Assembly (NCBI GenBank): GCA_032716605.1
Contig: CM064495.1
Span: 41,837,946-41,901,945 of the forward strand
Length of the DNA: 64,000 bases
Direction: 5' to 3'
Origin: Paralithodes platypus
Lineage: Eukaryota; Arthropoda; Malacostraca; Decapoda; Lithodidae
Part shown: positions 22,816 to 34,010 of the stretch, one piece after another
Layout of the letters: every line of letters begins with the position of its first letter
Numbering within the stretch: position 1 is the stretch's first letter
Program-made: the position numbers and the translations under genes
The notes under the pieces: generated by a model
What the model was told of the DNA's origin: nothing
The model's database searches: none
What the model saw: the letters and a program-made list of their open reading frames with translations, nothing else

Positions 22816-23521
22816 GAAGCCCTCCGAATCATAAGGGGACCAACCGACATTTTTTGAATTTCCAAGCCAAGCACGTGGTGCCATAGCCCAACTTCTCCCC
22901 TACACACTGGTAGTCGTTTGGTACCCTTAAGACGAAAACTGTATGAGTGAACTGGACGTTAAGGTAACTTTTTCGCCTTTCGGGAACACTCACCAATATC
23001 CTGGGAAAAATATAACATGACACAAGGGGTCCAAACGACACTCAGTTAATCCCTCCATACTCTCACTCTCCCGTACGTAAAAGTACGTTCACTTACCCAT
23101 ACCCTTGTACTTACCTGTTAATTATTAACTACTTACCTGCCTTACCTGGAGTATGGAAATTGGAGGGTTGTGGGTGGGAATGATGGACAATTACGTACAC
23201 TACCCAATATCAGTGCATTATTATCTTTAAAAGAAAAAACTTGTGGTCAAAGTGCTGGTAATGTTAGATTTTGGCCATTTTGGCCATTCAAAAAAGGGGA
23301 TAATTTTGGTTTGGGTGTTTTTACTAAAAATATAGACGTGGAACTCCTTATTTTTACATGCTGGGATGAAAGAGTAGTGTTTCAGCTACCTTCAGTAAAA
23401 ATATGAAGAGGGCACCTTACCGGGTTAAAGAGTTACACATATATTGAACTGCCAAACTTTAACCTTGATTTTCTCAGAAGTAAGAAATGGTGGTTGGTCC
23501 CCTTATGATTCGGAGGGCTTC
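22816..23521. mobile_element. 706-bp DNA transposon with 30-bp perfect TIRs inside LINE ORF2
   Basis: The first 30 bases (starting GAAGCCCTCCGAATCATAAG) are the exact inverse of the last 30, flanked by a 4-base direct repeat AAAT (22812-22815, 23522-23525). Removing the insert and one AAAT restores the LINE reading frame (GNRRGN joined to DAENVV). No transposase is encoded. A 4-base duplication that is not TTAA is unusual; Sola- and Chapaev-type elements are candidates from general knowledge. Confidence 0.85.
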
Positions 23522-23525
23522 AAAT

Positions 23526-24248
23526 GATGCTGAAAATGTAGTGACTCTGGATATAGGAGGTTCTCAACTTCACCCAGTAAGCTCACTGCGAAACCTTGGA
23601 GTATACTTTAACTCTAAATTGAACTATGAGAATCACATCAATCAGGTCATCAAAATTTGTAATCTCCAAATCAGAAACTTGTATTCAGTTCGACGGTTTC
23701 TTAACAAGCGCTGTCTTCTTACATTGGTTCACTCAATTGTCCTATCACGTGTGGACTATTGTAATGCCTTATTGGTTGGCCTTCCTAATTACTTGCTACA
23801 AAAAGTTCAGTCCATTCTGAATAGAACAGCGAGGCTCCTATTTGATCTGCCTCCAAGAACCCCCACTTCATCATATTTGATAGAGCTGCACTGGTTGCCA
23901 GTTAAAGCTAGGATAGAGTTTAAGTTGTGTCTTTTGACTTTTAAGGCACTTATGTTTGGCGAACCTAATTATCTTGCTGACCTCTTGAGACGCCCTTTGG
24001 CACGTTCTGGTGCGATCCTGAGAAGCGGTGATGATGTGCTGCATCTTGATGAACCGGTAGCTATCCAGCAGTCCTCTTTCTCTGATCGGTCCTTTTCTTT
24101 CGTGGCTCCTAGGTTATATAATGAATTGCCTTTATCAATTAGACAGCTGAACTCCATAGACTCTTTCAAAAAACAGTTGAAAACCTTTCTCTTCTGTAGG
24201 AGTTATGATCTTGCAAGTGGCACAGTGACAGGCCGTTACAGACTCTAA
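23526..24248 (+). pseudogene. LINE ORF2 C-terminal part
   Basis: Continues the ORF2 interrupted at 22815: LGVYFNSKLNYENHI, SRVDYCNALLVGLPNYLLQ, LHWLPVKARIEFKLC and SFVAPRLYNELP are standard features of the reverse-transcriptase C-terminal connector in CR1/L2-like LINEs. Stop at 24246-24248, then a 3' UTR and (ATT)n. Confidence 0.85.
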
Positions 24249-24561
24249 CTGCTGCCATGTTAAATAATTGTTGTTGCTTGAACTACAGGTGAACTGCACC
24301 ACACTTCTCTTGATTGTGGTGCACTGAGTTACGAGCGCTAGTGAATTCCTCTGGAAGAACTGGTGCTTACGAGAAATAAAAGACCAGATTATTATTATTA
24401 TTATTATTATTATTATAACGGCGTTGCAGGCATCCCTGAAAAGATAAACCAGATTCCAGGCTATTGTAGATTCTGGATTATCAGGTGTTGGAATACAGGA
24501 CTTCCACTGTATTTATTAATATGGGTAGAGTAGCATTCTTTACCAATCTGTTTTCTTATAG

Positions 24562-24704
24562 ATGAGGTAGCCAACAAAGCCCTGGAGGAGTTGGGTATCC
24601 ACCTGGACTCTCTACAGTGTGAACCGGCACCGCAGGGAGGCAAGCGCTGGATGTGTCCCACCAAGACTTGTACAAAGCACTTCCCTAAATTATCATCACT
24701 CAAG
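24562..24704 (+). CDS. ZXDC: ZXD-like gene, coding exon 4 (first half of finger 1)
   Basis: Encodes about residues 950-997. It opens with a leucine-rich segment (EVANKALEELGI) and then gives the two cysteines of finger 1 (C-P-T-K-T-C) and most of its helix. The intron falls in phase 0 inside the finger, and exon 5 supplies the two histidines (H-L-L-S-H). Acceptor TTATAG at 24561; donor GTACAG at 24705. The intron before it (14995-24561) is 9.6 kb long and holds a broken CR1/L2-like LINE. Confidence 0.87.
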
Positions 24705-24755
24705 GTACAGTTTTACACATTTTTAGAAGTGACTTAACTACTTCATGCTTGCCTT

Positions 24756-24808
24756 TGCCTTGTCTTTGTCCAAGTTTTGGTTTGTTTAGTTTGCAAGTTT
24801 TACGTTTT
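24756..24808 (+). mobile_element. Penelope-like element terminal tail only
   Basis: Only the last about 50 bases (TTGTCTTTGTCCAAGTTTTG to TTTGCAAGTTTTACGTTTTA) of the Penelope-like element are present, about 50 bases after the exon 4 donor. Confidence 0.65.
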
Positions 24809-26229
24809 AACTGAATCCTATCTATCTGTCCATCACCAGTTATTAACATCTGGGGGATAGGGGAAGGGGCGGCACAAGAACAAAATGCTTCCAAACAGCT
24901 CTGTTTTGTCAGAAGACAAACATCCCCAACTTATGCCGTTCTTCCTCACATAACTTGTCATACCATCCATGATCCATCCACCTTATCCTTGATCCACCTC
25001 TCCCCATCCTTCCACCTTACTTTTGTATATTTCTTGATCAGTCTTCCACCATCCATTCACTTGTACATCCAATCCACCTCAGGTTACTCTTTTTGAAGTT
25101 CTTCAATTCGTCCTCATTCACACCTCAGCACTCACAGAATTCTTGCTAATATTTACTCAGTTGAATGGCAACATTGGTAAATCATCTGACTGGGAGCCAA
25201 CTCAACAGCAGTGTGTGGTTTTAACCTCCCTTGAAGCAGATGTTAAAATAACAGCTGCCCAGATGGTGGATGGGTCAACCACCAAATCCAGCAGATCAAC
25301 TAAAATAGCCACCTCGCCTTGGCGAGCTACGGCTCATTTACAACAAAATAAATACTGTATGAAAATAGAATATACTGTATATAGCTCTCAATAGTCTACC
25401 GTATATACAGAATTAGCCCTTATAAATATTGTATGGGTTCTTACATTACTCGATAGGTCAAGGAAACTGTCTGTGGGAACCCTTAGGATTTCAAGATCCT
25501 AGAGAGTTATAAATAAGTCATCTTTAGAATTTAAATATATAAAAGACTTAGTTGACAGTAGCAAGAAAAATAAAATCCCTGAAAAATTAGCACTTGCTAA
25601 ATTGTTAAGTAATAATAGTAGATATATTGATGATATTCTTGTTTGCAATTTGTTAAATTTTAATCAAGTTGCTAAACTTATTTATCCTAATTCTATTCCC
25701 CTCACACAATGTAACGTAAATTATAAAGTTGAAAATTTTCTTGATATAAATATAGAGATTGTTAATGAACAGTGCATAGGCCTACTTAAAGTATATCACA
25801 AAGTTGATGATTTTAATGTTAACGTAATAAACTTTCCTTTCCCTAGTAGTAATATCGATAGTAAAATAACTTATAATTGTTTTTATTCCCAATTACTGTA
25901 ATAAGATTTTGTAAAATTTGCACTAAAGTAGATGACTTTTGGGCTAGAGCTAGGTTACTACAGTATACAGACTCTTAGTAGACAGAGGTTTTGAGGCAAG
26001 TAAATTGTTACATAAATTTGATATTTTTAGGGTCAATTATTGTGACTACAGTATTCTAAAATTTGACATCAATAAATTTAATCAAGCATTTTTAACTTTG
26101 TTTCTTGTATAACCTCTGCTTACTTTTTGTCTGTATTTATTGTTTATCTTTTTCTTTTTCTTTTTCTATTTCTATTTCTATTATTAATATTAATATTCAT
26201 GATTTTTTAAAATTAATTGTTCTTGTTAA

Positions 26230-26834
26230 CCCGGGAACTGCGGGAAGACTCTTAAGAGTTCCCCCGGCGGACTGCGGGAAGACTCTTAAGAGTAAGGCTA
26301 TTAAAAAAATCCATTTAAAACACCCCCAATTTTTTTTTTTTTTTTTTTTTATTGCCCCTGGGCCATGCCAAATATCACTTCTCCACCTCCCCTCCTTCCC
26401 CACTTTCCTCACCTCCTTCAGTTATCACCTATTTTCCCTGTTATTGCCTTATTCTGTGGTATATTTTCGTGCTAACATTAGCGAGTTGCAAGCAGGGCAT
26501 TGTCATCACTGTTAGCAAGCGAGTGCAAGAGAGAGAGAGAGTATCGATCGACAGTCTCTCTCCAGACGTGGGGAAAAGTGGTGGGAAGGGAGGTTGCCTC
26601 AGCCATACATTATGTAACTCCCGGCTTGTATCGCCGATTTTGACCATCCAAACGCTGTTTCCACTTGTTTTATTGTTGTAACAGGTTAATACCTTTATAA
26701 TCAACCTATAATAGGTGCATATGGATAAATATTAATGCTATTTATGGTAAAATAACGATGTTAGTGATGGGAACAGCTCAAATACGTTAGCACAGGAGTG
26801 TGGTGTCTTATACCCCCCATGCACACTTCAGAGG
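26230..26834. mobile_element. TTAA-flanked insertion 1 in the Penelope-like copy
   Basis: TTAA at 26226-26229 and 26835-26838; the paralogous copy (near 55735, inverse) has a single TTAA there. It begins CCCGGGAACTGCGGGAAGAC, with an internal direct repeat of ACTGCGGGAAGACTCTTAAG. A T-rich run follows. No transposase. Confidence 0.82.
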
Positions 26835-26856
26835 TTAAAAGAGTACTCTTTGTTTA

Positions 26857-27336
26857 ACCCTCCGGGCCCGGGCTGTATCTCCAAAGGACAGTGTGGGCTA
26901 CCCGGGCGATCTGGCCGAAAAACGTCTAGGCCTAGGCTACCGTATTTTTGTTTAGTTTAACTGCTAGAAATTTCCCACACATCTATAAACGTAGTGCGGT
27001 TTCCAATCTGTAGACTGGCGTTGAGTAGAGCTCTCTTAAGTTAACTGGTTCAGTTGTGATGACGATTTCCGTGGAGCGAATTTTGCTGTGATGTTGACAA
27101 TATCAGAGCTTTTCAGACACTAATTTCGTCTGACGTCACAACAATAACATTGATCCGACGTCTCATTGTTTTCGGAGGTGCGGTGACGCAACGATCGGCT
27201 TTGTTTACATGCGTCGGACGCACAGCGTTCAGACCAAGCTGAATAGGCTTGAAAGCTTACTGCCTAGTAACAGGACACCCGGGCTCCTGCCCTTACTTCG
27301 TGGTGTCCTTTCACACGGATACCAGGGCAGGAAGGG
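26857..27336. mobile_element. TTAA-flanked insertion 2 in the Penelope-like copy
   Basis: TTAA at 26853-26856 and 27337-27340; a single TTAA exists at the corresponding site near 55715 (inverse). Ends CCCTCCGGGCCCGGG and GGCAGGAAGGG. Same family as 12292-12768 and 36281-36740. Non-coding. Confidence 0.88.
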
Positions 27337-27515
27337 TTAAATCTGTTGTTACTTCTTCATATTTTGCAATTATTTGTCTTTATATTATATGTATTCATTG
27401 TCGATAGTATCAATTCTTGCTTTTGCGATTTCCTTAGTTTATTTGTGCGATAAATGTAGGTTATTTGTAGGGTAGTTATTGATAGGGGTCACTTGAAGCA
27501 TGCTATGCTTACAGG

Positions 27516-28933
27516 CATAGGTGGGCACTAACGCGATAAAGTAACGCATTAACGATTTCGGGTTAACGTTTATCGGATAATTTTGTTTCCAGCTTTAACG
27601 AATTAACGGTAACGTCGATACTTTTTGTTCCAAAATAGCGATAATCGTTAATTAATTGCCAAACAGGCAGAAATCCGCAGAATAGTCAATAAATAGGTAA
27701 ACTAAAAGCCGAACCGAACCCTCGTAATTTCTTCTCCACCCATGCGATCCCCACCCTCCTCATCGTCAAAAAGAAGCTCGCTAACTTCTTGACCAGCGGC
27801 AACCTCAAGTTCTGCGAGCCCCTGGTCAACACCCTCCTCGCTGCCTTGGACAGGAGATTCGCCGCCACCTTTGAGGATGAGGAGTGTCTCCTGGCCACTG
27901 CCTTCCACCCCAAGTTTCGCCTCAGGTGGATGGGGTCTTCTTAGGAGACTGGGTCAAGCAGGCAGAGGTCAAGTCCCTGATGGAGAGGAAGGTGGAGGAC
28001 TTCCTACGTCAACATGACCAGGCGACCGCCATCAACAACAGCAGCAGCAGCAGCGAGGAGGAGAATGACGACTACTACTCCTTCCTCTGTGGCGCTGCGG
28101 AGGAGGAGACTGCCGGAGGACGAGGTCATGATCATCACAGGTCGACTAAACACAAGGCTGCCTACATCGTGAAGGTATGGCTGCAGGACAAAGGGACTGA
28201 CAGTCTTGCAGACCCAGCCTTCAACGGTGAGAAGGTGCTGATTGACCTCTTCCTTCGGTACAATACAGCGATGCCATCCAGTGCCGCGGTGGAGCCCTTG
28301 TTCTCCCTTGGGAAGGACATCTTCAGGGCCAAGAGGAGCTCCCTTTCAGATCGCAATTTTAATATGTTAATATTTCTGAAGGGGAACATGCGGCAGAACC
28401 TCTGAGGCTCTGAAGTCTGAACCTTCAACCTTGTGTAAATCATCAGTAAATCATGAAAATGTAAATTATCTTCTAAGTTCTACTAAATCATAAATCAATG
28501 ATCATAAATAATAAATGAAGTGTCAGGAAATAAATATCCATATGAATAATTGAATATGAATTATATGATCCATATGACATATCTTCAAATCATCCAGGAG
28601 AAATGCCTAGAGATCCAGCTTAGACATCACTAAATCTGAAAATCATCTAAATGATCTTCTACTAAATCAAATGAAGTGTCATTTTTTTTTTTTTCTAATA
28701 AAATAATGATAGCATTGCTGCATTTAAGATTTTTTATTTAAAATATGATAAATATCCATATCTTCGATAAATAACGATACTAACGAAGTAACGATATCGT
28801 TATCGAAAGGATCGGATTTAACGGCTAACGAGCGATAAATGTATCGCCGGTTAACGGTTAACGACGTTAAGGTTTTCGTTAACGAAATAACGGTTAACGA
28901 AGTTAAGGTTTTTGGTTATCGTGCCCACCTATG
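27516..28933 (+). mobile_element. hAT element, internally deleted, with TIRs and 8-bp TSD
   Basis: 13-base termini CATAGGTGGGCAC and GTGCCCACCTATG are exact inverses, flanked by the 8-base duplication CTTACAGG (27508-27515 and 28934-28941). The Penelope-like paralogue near 55545 has one CTTACAGG. Subterminal regions carry many TTAACG-type repeats. It encodes only the C-terminal part of a hAT transposase. Confidence 0.93.
27723..28405 (+). pseudogene. hAT transposase C-terminal fragment, frameshifted
   Basis: The first frame gives NFFSTHAIPTLLIVKKKL...LLAALDRRFAATFEDEECLLATAFHPKF, then a stop. After a frameshift near 27935 the frame continues through a variable acidic linker to the hAT dimerisation domain (FLRYNTAMPSSAAVEPLFSLGKD... 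with SLSDRNFNMLIFLKGN), ending at 28405. The N-terminal BED finger and most of the RNase H-like core are missing, so it cannot be active. Confidence 0.85.
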
Positions 28934-29409
28934 CTTACAGGTACCTACCCGATAGCACTATCGTTAGTAAGTGCTGTACTGTAATTTATATATTATTCTG
29001 TAATAGTATAGATATCTTATCAATATTTGTATTTTGTACTATTGTTAATGTCTTGTCATGTTGCAAGTTTTTAATTAATATTTTGACATTAACATGTAGT
29101 TTCTTTATTCATGCAGAGTTTAGTAAAATTTACCAGAACGTCCCGGACTTCCCAAATTTGACTAATTCCTTGAACGTGACGATAGTGCGTTATTATGTGT
29201 GCGATTAGTTTGCTTGGGAAACAGATTAACTTGCTCATGTAGTAATGTACACCCTATGTGGTGGATTGTGTTCTTTTATTTCACAAATATAATTTTAGTA
29301 AGCGTTGTTTCCACATAGCAATTTTGATAATTTAATTTGACTTTATATTGTCCTTGTCCCAATTTTGGTTTGTTTGGTTTGCAAGTTTTACATTTTAATT
29401 TATAATTAT

Positions 29410-30090
29410 CCAATTAAGTCCCTGTAATAAGGGCACGCCCTCCCCCCTGTTACTACTCTTCTTGACGCGTTTGGGGGGCTTCGGGGCCGGCGACTGGGGC
29501 TTGATAGGGGATGGTTGTGGTACTTGCCCTTCCTCTCTCCCCTCGAGCTTTTGTCGTCAGCTTGACTAATTTTTTGAGTAGTTTTCCATTTATCTTTATG
29601 TTTTTCCCCTTCTATTCTTATTCTGTCCCATTCGGTTGTCCTCGGGCAACCTATATCTATTGTCTCCCTGGCCTGGCTAGGTAGCAGACTCCTGACCTGA
29701 TTTGTCTCTTCGGTTGCTGATGTAGCCGAGCTGACTTGATTCCATTCGTTAATGCATTTTTTGCATCTCGCTGTGATTTTTTTATACCTTAGTCCTGATA
29801 TTTCATTCTTCGCCCTTGATCACTTCTTGGTTGGTGCTGCAGTGCAGCAGTTCTTGCCTCATCCTTCGGCCCTGCCCTATAAGAGCTCTGTTGTGGGGCT
29901 CATGTGGTCCGGCTGAACTGATGAAATGGCGAGAAATGTCTGCGTGTCTTCACCTTCCTAGATTTGTTCACCTCCTACCCTTCCCTATCTATCTTGACTT
30001 GATTAGTTGTCCGTCTTGATCAAATCCTTCGGGCCATCCCTATGAGAGTTTTTTTGTGGAACTCAGTGGTCTGGTTAAACTGATATTTAA
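29410..30090 (+). mobile_element. Retroelement 3' end (same family as 15018-15250)
   Basis: The final 225 bases match 15018-15250, and the upstream part is a pyrimidine-rich non-coding stretch. It ends in an A-run at about 30088. No reverse-transcriptase coding region was seen. Confidence 0.6.
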
Positions 30091-30238
30091 AAAAAAAAAG
30101 GCACGCCCTAGCCCTTTCAATCAAGGGAGTGCACTGTAAAAACATACAAAAAACAAAAACTGAATGAGGTACATTTGCCTTCAGTTCTACATTACCCACT
30201 TAGCATGGGATTGGCAATGCTTACTAACTAACTTAGAA

Positions 30239-31404
30239 CTAGTGGAGCCCCCATCCTAGCTGCTAATCGGTTCCGCAGAAATAGAGCTAGGATTGAAACA
30301 GCCAAGATCGGGGCACTGTTCTTATGGGGAAAATTCAATCGGTTCCGTGCTCATGCCAAAATTTGCGTCTTTTTCTATATTTTGCCTATGAAAACATGTT
30401 TTATTGTACACAAATTAAATTTTATGCATTATACTGTATCATATAATACACCATAGAATAAGTTTTTGATAACTAGAAAAAAAAGGCCCAATATCTAAAC
30501 AATTACCGCACTTTTTCCCAGTGTTAGGCTATGAAAACATGTTTTTTGTCTAGGCTACATCAAGTAGCCTCGGCCTAAATCTTATGCATTGTAAATAATA
30601 ATGTAGACATGGCTAAATGACAGTCCTAACCATAAATACTGTAGATTGGGGCATTGTTTCTATCATGTGAAAATATTTAGGCCTAGCCTAGGCCTAGGTT
30701 CATTTCTAAATTCGTCCAGCCACCCCTCAAGTACCCATTTCGCCCCAAATACATCCAATAAATACATATTATGAGGAAAAGACGTATAAATACGTATTAT
30801 GAGAAGATCACTTACCACACAGATTTTATTATAAATCATTGTCATATTTAGCCTAGCCTAGGCTAACATTGTCTAGGCTAGGCATTTCAATCGCTTTCAT
30901 CCGACATGGACTGGTCTTTGCTGTGTTTTGAGCATGAAATTCCTTCATTGCTACCACCAGGCCAACCATCCCTATCACTAGATGTACTAGAGGTTATAAT
31001 AAACGCGAGAGATAGGGGTTCAGGCACAAAAAAGCTTGCAAACGGTTGTTTTGTCAACACAGATTCTAGCTAAACTGCAAGCGTCTGCTTAGTGATGACG
31101 TCATACAAAGATGGCGGCATCTTGTGCATTTGACGATCGGATCTCGGATTCACTCGGATTTCATCTCTAAACGGCAAGCACCTGGCAGATTCTTTCGTTA
31201 TGTTAAAACAAAATTATTGTTTTTGTTTAGTTTTCTAGTTTCATGTCTAGTTTTTCGTTATTTTTGCAATTTTTTCGGGTTTCGGCTGGGATTTTGATGC
31301 AAGAATTGAGGCTTTTGGCGCGAGAATTGAAATTGGGAATATTTGGTGTGTGGTGCGAGAATTGAATCAGCGAGACAGGTGTAGTGAAAATGGGGGCCCC
31401 ACTG
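30239..31404. mobile_element. Mariner-like TIR element (TAGTGGAGCCCCCAT family)
   Basis: The left end CTAGTGGAGCCCCCATC and the right end GGGGGCCCCACTG are inverted and the right side is flanked by TA. It shares interior blocks in inverse orientation with 45506-46518. No transposase ORF. Confidence 0.75.
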
Positions 31405-31774
31405 TATAGGCAACTGTATGTTAACTTCGCTTTAGGCCCACTGCTTGATATGGCACAGTACTGAGGTGGGACTGGATACTAGGTTTTGTAAACTGATGTA
31501 ACAGCTTTTCGTTGATGACATGCATTTCTGAAATGTGACTGAGGTAACTTGCCTCTTCATGGCGTAGCGTTGAATCTTGAACTGGCAATCGAGCATGAAT
31601 AGGATTATATCTTCTTGGAAACTTAAAACGATAATTTAAAGACCTAGTGTTTTCTATTGTCTTGAGTGTCAATATTCCACCTTGAGCAGATTCGATAGCA
31701 CTCACATTGCATTACTATTCAAACATACTAATGTTTAGCTTATACTCTATCTACTCTACCTCTTTTTACTTCAG

Positions 31775-31903
31775 GTCCATCTACTGAGCCACAACGGGAT
31801 CCGACCATACAAATGCACCTATGAGAACTGTGACTGGGCCTTCTACACCTGGTATAAGCTCAAGAGACACATTGAAACACATCTTAAGAGGAGGGACTAT
31901 GTG
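31775..31903 (+). CDS. ZXDC: ZXD-like gene, coding exon 5 (end of finger 1, finger 2)
   Basis: Encodes about residues 998-1040. It completes finger 1 and contains all of finger 2 (C-x4-C-x12-H-x3-H, with DWAFYTWYKLKRH), very like the GWTFTTSYKLKRH finger of vertebrate ZXD proteins. It is 43 codons long and phase 0 at both ends. Acceptor TTCAG at 31774. The donor at 31904 reads GTAAGT, and homology to a tRNA-derived SINE begins within about three bases of it, so part of the donor consensus may be SINE-derived. Confidence 0.9.
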
Positions 31904-31906
31904 GTA

Positions 31907-32046
31907 AGTGCTTAGTGTGCGGAATTTCGGTGTGAGTATCCTAGGTTCGAGTCCTTGGAGTACCACATGTATTCATTACTTTCATTTCACTAGTTAAGTT
32001 TATTTGTAAATTAATTGATGGGTTGGTGAAAACAAATATGAAATGA
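31907..32046 (+). mobile_element. tRNA-derived SINE abutting the exon 5 donor
   Basis: AGTGCTTAGTGTGCGGAATT and the B-box region CTAGGTTCGAGTCCTTGG match 47512-47655 (+) and 39181-39335 (-). The TTCGAGTCC block is a canonical polymerase III B box. The body ends near GTTGGTGAAAACAAATATGA. Confidence 0.75.
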
Positions 32047-32217
32047 TCAGTACAATCCATCCTCGTACTTGGTTTTATGGGCGATACTCGGGCGGGAGGT
32101 TAGAATCCTCCTCCCCTTACTACTAGAGACAGAAAGGGGGGAGGGAACGTGAAAGTGGTCCCGGACCTCAAGAATTAAAACTATAATTGTTGTTTCTGTT
32201 TGTTCTCTGTCTCGAGT

Positions 32218-32239
32218 CGCCCCCCCCCCCCCCCCCCCC
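32218..32239. repeat. Poly-C run
   Basis: About 20 uninterrupted C residues, then ordinary sequence. A simple repeat and likely a site of length polymorphism. Confidence 0.9.
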
Positions 32240-32777
32240 AGTTATGGGGTGTGTGCCTGAGTATATACCGGTACATACATACATACTGTACATACATATA
32301 CTCGGCGCCGTGTACTATGAACAATATGTTTACATGTTATAGGGTACCGTACGGTACTTTTAGTGAACTCCTTTCCCGTTTATTATTATAGTCAAACAGA
32401 TCCTAACAGGCGGTCCTACCCGCGGTTACTCCCTTTACATTGGTGCCATATGTATAATTATTTACAACAAAAATATATTATTTTCGGTATTAAGTACCGT
32501 AAGTCGGTTTGAAATGCTCTGGCAATTTCTACATGTACAAAAAAGCTTTGTTTTTATAATTAATTCGCTTGTTATTAGTAAATACAACGGACATTGTACA
32601 CAAATTGGCACCGTAGCTACTGCGACGTTGTCAGGTTTCTGGGCAAAGAACTCCCTCACAGATTATCCCTTTAAACTATAACAAAACATGACGTGATGGC
32701 GCGCTGCCAGGCGCACGAAATTAGTACTGTCACGTCTAAACTAAATCAGTTCATTCCTGACTTTGCCACCATCCACA

Positions 32778-33300
32778 ATGGAAGCCTCTCCAAATCGCCC
32801 CACACACTTGCATAGTCAGGTAAAAGAGATGGCCTATAACGTTCACCAATACTTCCAGAAAGAGAAGGAGCTTGGATGCCCTCTTATTGCCGTAACAAAA
32901 GCTACTTCCCGGACAGCTGCAGCCACAAAACTGGGTGAAAGAACAATTTCAAGAATAACGAAAGAAGCAAGAATTAATGAAGAAAATAATAAATCGCCCA
33001 AATTTAGGTCACCCAAGAAACGACAACGCACAACACCCATTACAGATTTTGTTGATGGATTCAATGAAGGTGTTCTAAGAAGAACAGTGCTCAATTTCTA
33101 CGAAAGAAAAGAGATTCCCACACTGGAAAAAATCCATGAAGAAATTAAAGAGAACCTTTCTTACCCCGGAAAACTGGACAAAGGTTGTTAAACATGCGGA
33201 AAATCTACAAGAAGATGATGCAAACAAAGATGTGGTGATTGATAAATTCATAGATTCTTTCATCATTACTCTCACATCTTCTGATGAGGATTCTGAATAA
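32778..33300 (+). pseudogene. Internally deleted DDE-type transposase remnant
   Basis: The N-terminal part (about 133 residues from ATG 32778) has the pattern FDEGVLRRTxxxFYxRKExPTLxKIxxEI, seen in helix-turn-helix domains of arthropod DDE transposases. Frame then shifts near 33165 and the sequence jumps to a C-terminal tail (WTKVVKHAENLQEDD... ending TSSDEDSE and TAA at 33298). The catalytic core is absent. Family assignment is tentative. Confidence 0.6.
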
Positions 33301-33483
33301 CATTGTGTACCTTTGCAAAGAATAATATAGAGGAGTAGGCCTCCAGGGGAACCTCTTTAAACAAAACGCGCCGAAACTTTTACCTCTTGGGTGGTGTGGA
33401 AACAAAGTCAAAATATAAAATAGTAATATATATAAGAGAGAGAGAGCTATATGATAAGTGCGTTCCCATTCTCACTCATACAC

Positions 33484-33763
33484 AGGGCAAGGTCAATGTA
33501 CGATCGCGCTAATAAGTCATGTCCCAGCTGGCATTACGTTTGGCTTGCTCTGTGCTGTATTAATGTCTGTCAGATGTTGAATAGGGTGGGTAAGTGTAGG
33601 AACATGTTGTTGTTGTTGTTGTTGTTGTTGTTGAACATGTTTGTATATTTTACTCGATATGAAGAAATGAAGCTTAGATATTGCTGATACTAATTATTGA
33701 TCAAAACATATATGGTGCCCAGACATCTCTTATTAGCGCGACTGTACCTTGAATAGGGGGAGG
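33484..33763. mobile_element. Small TIR MITE
   Basis: GGGCAAGGTCAATGTACGAT with CGCGCTAATAAGT on the left is mirrored by TCTTATTAGCGCGACTGTAC with CTTGAATAGGG on the right, with a few mismatches. Non-coding; contains a (TTG)n run near 33605. Confidence 0.65.
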
Positions 33764-34010
33764 TGGAGGGAGGGAGAAAGATATAGCGAGAGTAATTTGG
33801 AAAGGTTATCGTACAGAAAGGGTCAAAAGGACAACCGGCACCAGTGTAAGGGTAGGTGACTGCGCCCATAACCGCCTGTTTGGGTCTGTAGGACTATAGT
33901 ATTAGTATTATTATTATTTTATTTTATTTTATTTTTTTATTTTCATTTATCAATATCCCCCTATTAGGTTCACAACTATGACAGCCACATTGTTCAGTCC
34001 CCCACTAATA

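Larger units (their letters stand above)
18980..24416 (+). mobile_element. CR1/L2-like LINE with two ORFs, broken, carrying a DNA transposon
   Basis: Contains ORF1 (19350-20606), an endonuclease/reverse-transcriptase ORF2 in pieces (20642-24248) and a (ATT)n tail near 24390-24416, as CR1/L2-group LINEs end in short tandem repeats. The 5' boundary is uncertain. ORF2 has two in-frame stops (near 20984 and 22189), one frameshift near 21125, and a DNA transposon insertion at 22816-23521. It fills much of intron 3. A second 3' end of the same group is at 61352-62157. Confidence 0.85.
25524..29403 (+). mobile_element. 5'-truncated Penelope-like element carrying three insertions
   Basis: Collinear with the minus-strand element at 55078-57880. 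Coding residue matches run from about 25524 to 26100 (SRYIDDILVCNLLNFNQVAK and onward), with small indels and stops. The 3' UTR follows, interrupted by a TTAA element (26230-26834), a second TTAA element (26857-27336) and a hAT element (27516-28933). It ends with the usual tail near 29400. The intact paralogue supplies exact empty sites for all three. Confidence 0.88.

Noticed and set aside
27686..27913. Minus-strand open frames in the hAT element
   Set aside because: Antisense to the recognisable transposase fragment.
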